Assembly (NCBI GenBank): GCA_937880845.1
Contig: CALFLL010000056.1
Coordinates: 1-6,524 of the forward strand
DNA length: 6,524 bases
Source of the DNA: an uncultured Drancourtella sp.
GTDB taxonomy: Bacteria > Bacillota > Clostridia > Lachnospirales > Lachnospiraceae
Direction of reading: 5' to 3'
This document shows positions 1 to 3,764 of this stretch, piece by piece; within the stretch, counting starts at the first letter, position 1; each line of letters begins with the position of its first letter. The notes beneath the pieces were generated by a model that was not told the origin of the DNA, did not search any database, and saw nothing but the letters and a program-made list of their open reading frames with translations. A program made the translations under genes and the position numbers.

Positions 1-53
1 GGGAGGGAGTGGATGCAAGTCCTTTTCGAAGGATGAGCTGAAGCTTACCTCAT
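1..53 (+). mobile_element. 3' end of a group II intron (domain VI), partial
   Basis: These bases fold into one continuous arm typical of group II intron domain VI. The basal stem is 3-6 with 48-51. A47 is bulged. The stem resumes as 7-10 with 43-46, including two G-U pairs. Further pairs are 15-16 with 37-38 and 19-24 with 29-34, closed by a UUCG tetraloop at 25-28. In known group II introns the branch-point A is bulged from domain VI, 7-8 nt from the 3' splice site, and the intron ends in AY. Here A47 is the 7th base from the end if the intron ends ...CAT at 53, and the next codon, GAT at 54, resumes conserved VirD4-type protein sequence. The intron lies in the sense orientation of the gene, as splicing requires. 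Domain V and the intron-encoded reverse transcriptase would lie to the left, outside the window. This is inference from fold and context; domain V cannot be seen. Confidence 0.8.
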
Positions 54-476
54 GATACCGTATTATTTCTTGGAGGAAAAGAAAGTTCCACGTTAAAGGA
101 AATCTCGGAAACGCTGGGAAAAGAGACCATCGATCTTTACAATACCTCTGATACCAGAGGGACAAGCCAGTCCTATGGTTTGAATTATCAGAAGACAGGG
201 AAAGAATTGATGAGCCGGGATGAACTGGCTGTAATGGATGGAAATAAATGTATCTTACAGCTTCGAGGTGTGCGGCCATTTCTCAGTAACAAATATGATA
301 TCACAAAGCATAAGAGATATAAGGAATTGTCGGATGCGGATAAAAGGAATGCGTTTGATGTAGAAAAATACCTGGAGCATAAGCTGGTCTTTTCACAGGA
401 TACAGAGTTTGAAGTGTATGAAGTAAATGTAACAGAAGAGGATGTGAAAGCAGTGATAGAGGAAGAAGTAAACTAA
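54..476 (+). CDS. virD4: VirD4/TraG-type coupling protein, 3' exon (C-terminal 140 aa)
   Basis: This is the C-terminal part of a type IV coupling protein, the inner-membrane ATPase that brings the relaxosome to the mating channel. The reading frame starts DTVLFLGGKESSTLKEIS, continues through ETLGKETIDLYNTSDTR and NYQKTGKELMSRDELAVMDG, and then CILQLRGVRPFLSNKYDITK. I recognise these blocks as the conserved C-terminal region of Firmicute ICE VirD4 proteins. They lie beyond the Walker A and B motifs, which must be in the missing 5' part. The tail is acidic (VTEEDVKAVIEEEVN), then TAA. In the same frame a TGA stands at 39-41, inside the putative intron. The codon before GAT is expected to come from the upstream exon; in relatives a Cys often precedes Asp-Thr. 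The gene is therefore probably interrupted by a group II intron and restored by RNA splicing. It would normally lead directly into the Maff2 gene, but here a regulator block intervenes. Confidence 0.9.
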   Translation, partial: DTVLFLGGKESSTLKEISETLGKETIDLYNTSDTRGTSQSYGLNYQKTGKELMSRDELAVMDGNKCILQLRGVRPFLSNKYDITKHKRYKELSDADKRNAFDVEKYLEHKLVFSQDTEFEVYEVNVTEEDVKAVIEEEVN

Positions 477-567
477 AAAGAGTATCTTTTGGGTTAGAAA
501 TGTGATATTCTTTTATAAAGACAAATTTGAATTGAACTAAATTTCAAGTTGTGAAGGTGAAATGGCA

Positions 568-774
568 ATGTACCCTAATTTTTGGTTAATAATGTTTTGT
601 GCTTTTATAGTTTTGCTGGAAGATATATCAGTAAAAAAGGAAATAGATAAAACGGGAAATTTAAATGTTGGAGAAGGGAATATTAGCCTCAATATAGGAA
701 TGCAAGAGGTTCTTGCGTCTGTTTTTTTGATATGCAAGAGGCACTTTCTTGAAAAAAACTTGGTTGAATTATAG
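568..774 (+). CDS. Doubtful 68-aa ORF, unknown function
   Basis: The stretch 477-798 between the coupling protein gene and the first regulator holds only this small ORF and some short repeats. AAGGTG at 554-559 is a fair ribosome site for the ATG at 568 (spacing 8). The in-frame ATG at 562 is too close to it. The product begins with a hydrophobic run (YPNFWLIMFCAFIVLL, about residues 2-17) that could be a membrane segment or signal. Charged sequence with KK and EKK-like patches follows. I recognise no family. The AT-rich composition matches the neighbouring regulators more than the tra genes. It could be a real small membrane peptide, a remnant of an older gene, or chance. The 3' end overlaps the repeats and a candidate promoter for the next gene, which argues somewhat against it. 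Confidence 0.25.
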   Translation: MYPNFWLIMFCAFIVLLEDISVKKEIDKTGNLNVGEGNISLNIGMQEVLASVFLICKRHFLEKNLVEL

Positions 775-777
775 ACT
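700..777 (+). promoter_or_regulatory. Candidate promoter and operator region of the first XRE regulator
   Basis: The 10-mer ATGCAAGAGG occurs twice, at 700-709 and 732-741, spaced 32 bp or about three helical turns. Each copy begins an inverted repeat: GCAAGA(702-707)-GGT-TCTTGC(711-716) and CAAGA(735-739)...TCTTG(747-751). A possible promoter is TTGAAA (749-754), 17 nt, TAGACT (772-777), with the -35 box overlapping the second palindrome. This arrangement would fit autorepression by the downstream XRE protein. The repeats are seen directly; their role is inferred. The predicted leader would be very short, because the ribosome site starts at 786. Confidence 0.35.
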
Positions 778-798
778 GGAAACACGGAGGTGAAATAC

Positions 799-1281
799 AT
801 GGATTTTGGAGAACAAATTAAAAGCATTCGTCAAAAAGAAAAATTGACACAAGAACAATTTGCTATGAAACTGAATGTGAGTAGACAAGCTGTTTCAAAC
901 TGGGAGAATAACAAAAATCTTCCAGATATAGGAATGCTTATTTTGATGTCTGATGTGTTTCAAATATCTCTGGATTATTTGATTAAAGGAGAAAATGAAA
1001 TGAACAACATGACAGAAAAAGTAATCAAAGATGGAAGTGAAACCAGAAGAGCCAAGTATAATATGGTGTGCTCGATTATAGGCAGTTTCTTGATTTTAAT
1101 CGGAATTATACTGCTTCTTGTGAAGGGACTGTCGGTAGAGTATATTGATGCACAAGGGGTGCTGCATGAGAATTTCTTTCTTGTCCCAATTGGATTTTTA
1201 TGCGTGTTTAGTGGTTTGATTTCTTTTATTACAGTTGGTATAACTACAATTATCAGCAAATTTAAAAATAGGAACTCATAA
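799..1281 (+). CDS. XRE-family regulator with two C-terminal membrane helices (160 aa)
   Basis: Probable membrane-anchored DNA-binding regulator. Residues 3-62 form an XRE/Cro-C1 helix-turn-helix: IKSIRQKEKLTQEQFAMKL, then the recognition helix with VSRQAVSNWENNKNLPD (27-43), and LMSDVFQISLDYLI. After a polar linker (64-88) come two hydrophobic segments, about 89-111 and 126-152, separated by a short loop, VEYIDAQGVLHEN. That loop followed by FFLVPIGFL resembles what I recall of the DUF3955 family; this is uncertain. The ATG at 799 is chosen over the in-frame GTG at 790 because GGAGGTG at 786-792 sits 6 nt before it and itself overlaps the GTG. The gene lies in an AT-rich block between virD4 and the mating-channel genes and shares its architecture with the next gene. 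It may control itself, its neighbour or the tra genes. A ligand or partner sensed at the membrane is possible but not shown. Confidence 0.88.
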   Translation: MDFGEQIKSIRQKEKLTQEQFAMKLNVSRQAVSNWENNKNLPDIGMLILMSDVFQISLDYLIKGENEMNNMTEKVIKDGSETRRAKYNMVCSIIGSFLILIGIILLLVKGLSVEYIDAQGVLHENFFLVPIGFLCVFSGLISFITVGITTIISKFKNRNS

Positions 1282-1294
1282 TTATAGTGCTATT

Positions 1295-1316
1295 TTCAAG
1301 GCAATTTTTTCTTGAA
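1295..1316. repeat. Inverted repeat downstream of the first regulator
   Basis: TTCAAG (1295-1300) and CTTGAA (1311-1316) form 6-bp arms around a 10-nt spacer. The T-run lies in the loop, not after the stem, so this is not a standard terminator for the + strand. The site resembles the CAAG...CTTGAA palindrome at 735-753 upstream of the same gene, with similar GGCA and TTT in the spacer. It could therefore be a second binding site for the same regulator. That is inference. Confidence 0.35.
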
Positions 1317-1348
1317 TGTGGAAACTATTATTCACATGGATTGTTAAA

Positions 1349-1369
1349 TTTCAGTTTGTAGAACTGAAA
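1349..1369. repeat. Perfect 8-bp inverted repeat in the inter-regulator gap
   Basis: TTTCAGTT (1349-1356), spacer TGTAG, AACTGAAA (1362-1369). No T-tract follows, so it is not a terminator. It lies about 100 bp upstream of the second regulator start and could be a protein-binding site or an RNA hairpin. The half-site differs from the other two inverted repeats in this gap. Confidence 0.4.
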
Positions 1370-1413
1370 AATATGAATTTGATGCAATAATGGGAGATGT
1401 TAATTTGCGTTGC

Positions 1414-1464
1414 TTGTGGCAATGGTTGTTTTGATATTTAATGATTGTATCAAAACAAAGGAGG
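1414..1464 (+). promoter_or_regulatory. Candidate promoter, operator and ribosome site of the second XRE regulator
   Basis: A perfect 9-bp inverted repeat, GTTTTGATA (1428-1436) and TATCAAAAC (1448-1456), has an 11-nt spacer. Its half-sites are thus 20 bp apart, about two turns of B-DNA, suitable for a dimeric helix-turn-helix protein. A possible promoter is TTGTGG (1414-1419), 17 nt, TTTAAT (1437-1442). Its -10 box would sit exactly in the operator spacer. The ribosome site AAAGGAGG (1457-1464) follows at once. Binding here would block transcription of the downstream gene, which suggests autorepression. The repeat is seen directly; promoter and function are inferred. Confidence 0.5.
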
Positions 1465-1472
1465 CACAGGGT

Positions 1473-1988
1473 ATGTTAAACGAGAATATTAGAAATTTAC
1501 GAAAATCAAAAGGACTTTCGCAAGAAGAACTAGCTATCAGGTTAAATGTAGTAAGGCAAACAATATCCAAATGGGAAAAAGGATTATCCGTTCCTGATTC
1601 AAGTATGATTATTTCATTAGCAGAGGAATTAGATACATCTGTAAGCACCTTACTTGGGGAAACTGTACAGGAAGAATGTTTGGATAAAGAAAATATGAAG
1701 AGCATTTCAGAGAAGCTTGAAGTTATCAATCTTCAACTTGCTAAAAGAAGTTCTATGAGAATTCATACAGTCCGTTATTTGCTTATTTCATTATGTGCAA
1801 TTATTACAATAATTTTTATTGCTTTTGCTGCTATGAATGGTGAATATTTGACTTGGGATTTTAATGATCCAGAGTTGGCAATCGTAGGTACTCTATTACA
1901 TGGTTTTGAGTTTTTATTTATCAGATTGGCCCCATTTCTTCTTACGGGATCAATCATTGGAATTGCATTCACATATAAAAAACGATAA
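1473..1988 (+). CDS. XRE-family regulator with two C-terminal membrane helices (171 aa)
   Basis: A second regulator with the same layout as the previous gene but a different sequence. Residues 1-61 are an XRE helix-turn-helix: NIRNLRKSKGLSQEELAIRL, then VVRQTISKWEKGLSVPDSSM, then LAEELDTSVSTLLGE. A charged stretch (66-96, Glu/Lys rich) may form a short coiled coil. Two hydrophobic segments follow, about 102-121 and 147-168, with a loop holding GEYLTWDFNDPELA. The tail KKR is positively charged. The ATG at 1473 is chosen because AAAGGAGG at 1457-1464 lies 8 nt upstream; the longer reading frame from a TTG at 1410 has no support. A strong inverted repeat overlies the presumed promoter, and a strong terminator follows 37 bp after the stop codon. 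The gene can therefore be its own transcription unit or the end of a two-regulator unit. Such proteins are common in Firmicutes, but the regulated target cannot be read from the sequence. Confidence 0.88.
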   Translation: MLNENIRNLRKSKGLSQEELAIRLNVVRQTISKWEKGLSVPDSSMIISLAEELDTSVSTLLGETVQEECLDKENMKSISEKLEVINLQLAKRSSMRIHTVRYLLISLCAIITIIFIAFAAMNGEYLTWDFNDPELAIVGTLLHGFEFLFIRLAPFLLTGSIIGIAFTYKKR

Positions 1989-2025
1989 ATCAAATTTCAT
2001 AAGAAAAACAGAATAAAAAGCGTTA

Positions 2026-2060
2026 GAGCATGTAGATATCCATCTATGTGCTCTTTTTTT
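2026..2060 (+). terminator. Strong rho-independent terminator
   Basis: GAGCATGTAGAT (2026-2037) pairs with ATCTATGTGCTC (2042-2053) over 12 bp with two G-U pairs and a 4-nt loop (ATCC), followed by seven Ts (2054-2060) and a second T run (2064-2070). It ends the regulator block. It should also stop transcripts coming from virD4, so the downstream tra genes need read-through or their own promoter. Confidence 0.92.
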
Positions 2061-2080
2061 GCGTTTTTTTAAGAAAAAGT

Positions 2081-2093
2081 CCTGATGATCAGG
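2081..2093. repeat. Short palindrome CCTGAT-G-ATCAGG
   Basis: Perfect 6-bp arms around one central G, just after the terminator and upstream of the mating-channel operon. No T-tract follows, so it is not a terminator. It could be a regulator-binding site for the operon. It is short enough to occur by chance. Confidence 0.35.
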
Positions 2094-2109
2094 CAGAAAG
2101 GAGAAGGAA

Positions 2110-2151
2110 ATGAAGATAAAAATAAGATCACCTTGTAAAGAAAACAGGTAA
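2110..2151 (+). CDS. Possible 13-codon leader peptide
   Basis: AAAGGAG at 2097-2103 stands 6 nt before an ATG that opens a 13-codon frame, MKIKIRSPCKENR, closed by TAA. It lies in the leader between the terminator and the Maff2 gene. The ribosome site is as good as those of the real genes. The peptide is basic and shows no run of one regulatory amino acid, so classic attenuation is not suggested. It may couple translation to the operon, or it may be what is left of a longer gene cut by the insertion upstream. No family is recognisable. Confidence 0.25.
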   Translation: MKIKIRSPCKENR

Positions 2152-2174
2152 AAAAAGAGGTCTGAATAATAGGG

Positions 2175-2216
2175 AAAGGAGAGAGGAAACGCTGACAGAC
2201 CATAGAAACAGCGTTT
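2175..2216 (+). promoter_or_regulatory. Orphan ribosome site followed by a hairpin before the Maff2 gene
   Basis: A very purine-rich ribosome-site-like stretch (AAAGGAG at 2175-2181, then AGAGG at 2182-2186) has no ATG, GTG or TTG at normal distance. Right after it AAACGCTG (2187-2194) pairs with CAGCGTTT (2209-2216) over 8 bp with a 14-nt loop. The Maff2 ATG at 2231 has only weak AAAAGA before it. Folding of the hairpin would bring the strong site to within about 14 nt of that ATG. Alternatively CTG at 2192, in frame with Maff2 and with no stop between, could act as a start 5 nt after AGAGG. Confidence 0.45.
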
Positions 2217-2230
2217 ATTCAGAAAAGAAT

Positions 2231-2446
2231 ATGGGATTTTTCGGAAGTGCAATTACAATCTTACAGACATTAGTCGTAGCGATTGGTGCAGGTCTTGGTG
2301 TCTGGGGAGTCATCAACCTGATGGAAGGTTACGGAAATGATAATCCTGGTGCTAAATCACAGGGAATTAAGCAGCTTATGAGTGGCGGTGGTGTGATCCT
2401 GATCGGTACACAGTTGATTCCGCTTTTGAGTGGATTATTTGGTTAA
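2231..2446 (+). CDS. Maff2-family small membrane protein of the conjugation module (71 aa)
   Basis: Small protein with two hydrophobic segments, about residues 8-30 (ITILQTLVVAIGAGLGVWGV) and 50-70 (MSGGGVILIGTQLIPLLSGL). They are joined by a polar loop carrying the highly typical MEGYGNDNPGAKSQGIKQL. I recognise this as the Maff2 family, found in Firmicute conjugative elements just before the TrbL/VirB6-like gene. Its size and two-helix layout resemble VirB2/VirB3-type channel components, but a pilin or channel role is inferred from position only. The ATG at 2231 is the only normal start and gives the usual N-terminus, yet its own ribosome site is poor; the preceding leader may supply one. 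The frame is open upstream through 2162, and a non-standard CTG start at 2192 would add 13 residues. The next gene starts 19 bp after the stop. Confidence 0.9.
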   Translation: MGFFGSAITILQTLVVAIGAGLGVWGVINLMEGYGNDNPGAKSQGIKQLMSGGGVILIGTQLIPLLSGLFG

Positions 2447-2465
2447 AGGAAAGGAGTAGAGATCC

Positions 2466-3338
2466 ATGTTCAGTCAAATTTTTGATGCGATTGAGGAATG
2501 GATGAGGGAACTTCTAACAGGTATGATCAGTTCTAACCTGGACCGTATGTTTACGGATGTCAATCAGAAGACAAGTGAGATTGCGGGCCAGGTTGGACAG
2601 ACACCACAAGGATGGAATGGCAGTATCTTTAGTATGATCGAAGGATTGTCGAATTCGGTCATCATGCCGATTGCAGGCATCATCATAACTTTTGTATTGT
2701 GTTATGAATTGATTTCCATGCTGACAGAACGTAATAACATGCATGATATTGATACATGGATGTTCTTTAAATATTTTGTGAAAATGTGGATCGCCGTTTA
2801 TCTGGTAAGCAATACATTTACCATTACGATGGCAGTCTTTGATGTAGGACAAAGCGTCGTAAACTCGGCGGCAGGGCTGGTTTCCGGAGACACATCCATT
2901 GATATCAGCTCTGCGATCACAGATTTATCAGCTACATTGGAAAGCATGGAGATTGGAGAACTTGTGATATTGGCATTGGAAACTTTGATCGTAAGTTTCT
3001 GTATGAAGATTATGTCTGTACTCATTACGGTTATCTTGTATGTCCGTATGATAGAAATTTACCTTTATACCTCAGTTGCACCGATCCCATTCGCAACGAT
3101 GAGCAACAGAGAGTGGGGACAGATCGGAACGAATTATTTCAGAGGACTCTTTGCCCTGGCATTCCAGGCATTTCTGATGATGGTATGTGTTGCTATTTAC
3201 GCAGTATTAGTGGCAGGCATCCAGTTTTCAGATAATCTGAGTTCTTCATTATTTGGTGTGATGGCATATACGGTGATCTTATGTTTCAGTCTGTTCAAGA
3301 CAGGATCACTCAGTAAGTCGATCTTTAATGCACATTAG
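2466..3338 (+). CDS. TrbL/VirB6-like inner-membrane mating-channel protein (290 aa)
   Basis: Polytopic membrane protein expected to form the inner-membrane core of the type IV secretion channel. After an amphipathic N-terminus (1-60) come hydrophobic segments at about 65-86, 105-125, 164-195, 198-211, 227-251 and 262-280. The conserved block APIPFATMSNREWGQIGTNY (205-224), followed by a further FRGLFALAFQAF stretch, is the signature I know from TrbL/VirB6-like proteins of Firmicute ICEs. The region 130-160 (SAAGLVSGDTSIDISSAITD and following) is polar and probably faces the outside or forms a loop. AAGGAG at 2451-2456 is 9 nt before the ATG. The 290-residue length is normal for this family. 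It sits between the Maff2 and PrgI-family genes, the standard order, and ends 21 bp before the latter. Confidence 0.9.
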   Translation: MFSQIFDAIEEWMRELLTGMISSNLDRMFTDVNQKTSEIAGQVGQTPQGWNGSIFSMIEGLSNSVIMPIAGIIITFVLCYELISMLTERNNMHDIDTWMFFKYFVKMWIAVYLVSNTFTITMAVFDVGQSVVNSAAGLVSGDTSIDISSAITDLSATLESMEIGELVILALETLIVSFCMKIMSVLITVILYVRMIEIYLYTSVAPIPFATMSNREWGQIGTNYFRGLFALAFQAFLMMVCVAIYAVLVAGIQFSDNLSSSLFGVMAYTVILCFSLFKTGSLSKSIFNAH

Positions 3339-3359
3339 AAAAGAAAGGAAGTGAAACAC

Positions 3360-3764
3360 ATGGCGTATGTGAGTGTGCCGAAAGATTTAACGAAAGTAAA
3401 GAATAAAGTGGCATTTAATCTTACAAAAAGACAGCTGATCTGTATTGGTATTGGAGCAGCTATGGGAATTCCCTGCTATTTTCTCTTTAGAAATGCTCTT
3501 GGAATCAATAATGCTGCAGTCCTTATGGTACTTATGATGCTGCCGGCCTTTTTGTTTGCCATGTATGAGAAAGATGGAATGCATCTGGAAGACGTATTGA
3601 TGCATGTGATCCGGGTGAAATTTATCCGGCCAGCTGTCAGAAAATATGAAACTGAAAACTATTATGAATCGGATCCAGACGGAGAAGATCAAGAAACTAT
3701 GAGAAAGGAAGAAAGGAAAGGGGGAGAAAGCGGTGGTAAGAAAAAGAAAAAAGACCGCAAATAA
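3360..3764 (+). CDS. PrgI-family membrane protein (134 aa)
   Basis: The N-terminal MAYVSVPKDLTKVKNKVAFN followed by LTKRQLICIGIGAAMGIP is the hallmark of the PrgI family, small membrane proteins placed just before VirB4 in Gram-positive conjugation modules and likened to VirB3. Two membrane helices are seen at about 24-45 and 50-68, followed by FAMYEKDGMHLEDVL and a soluble C-terminus ending in a Lys/Glu-rich tail (113-134). The tail is partly set by the overlap with the next gene. The ATG at 3360 is chosen over the in-frame GTG at 3351 because AAAGGAAG at 3344-3351 gives proper spacing to the ATG and because the family starts MAYV. The last 32 bases overlap the start of virB4, which suggests translational coupling. 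Confidence 0.92.
   Translation: MAYVSVPKDLTKVKNKVAFNLTKRQLICIGIGAAMGIPCYFLFRNALGINNAAVLMVLMMLPAFLFAMYEKDGMHLEDVLMHVIRVKFIRPAVRKYETENYYESDPDGEDQETMRKEERKGGESGGKKKKKDRK

Noticed and set aside
39..41. TGA in the coupling protein frame, as a nonsense mutation
   Set aside because: Sequence upstream of codon 54 does not resemble VirD4, and it folds as group II intron domain VI, so the stop lies in the presumed intron.
476..490. AAAAGA-GTA-TCTTTT hairpin after virD4 as a terminator
   Set aside because: Only six AT-rich pairs and no separate T-tract; too weak to call.
537..827. Reverse-strand 96-aa ORF
   Set aside because: Overlaps the start of the well-supported XRE gene, has no recognisable family, and no other gene in the window is on the minus strand.
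1410..1472. Longer N-terminus of the second XRE regulator from TTG 1410
   Set aside because: No ribosome site there, the region contains the inverted repeat and possible promoter, and the XRE domain begins properly at ATG 1473.
475..2160. Direct repeat AAAAAGAG at 475-482 and 2152-2159 as target duplication of the inserted cassette
   Set aside because: Low-complexity purine string in an AT-rich region; expected by chance.
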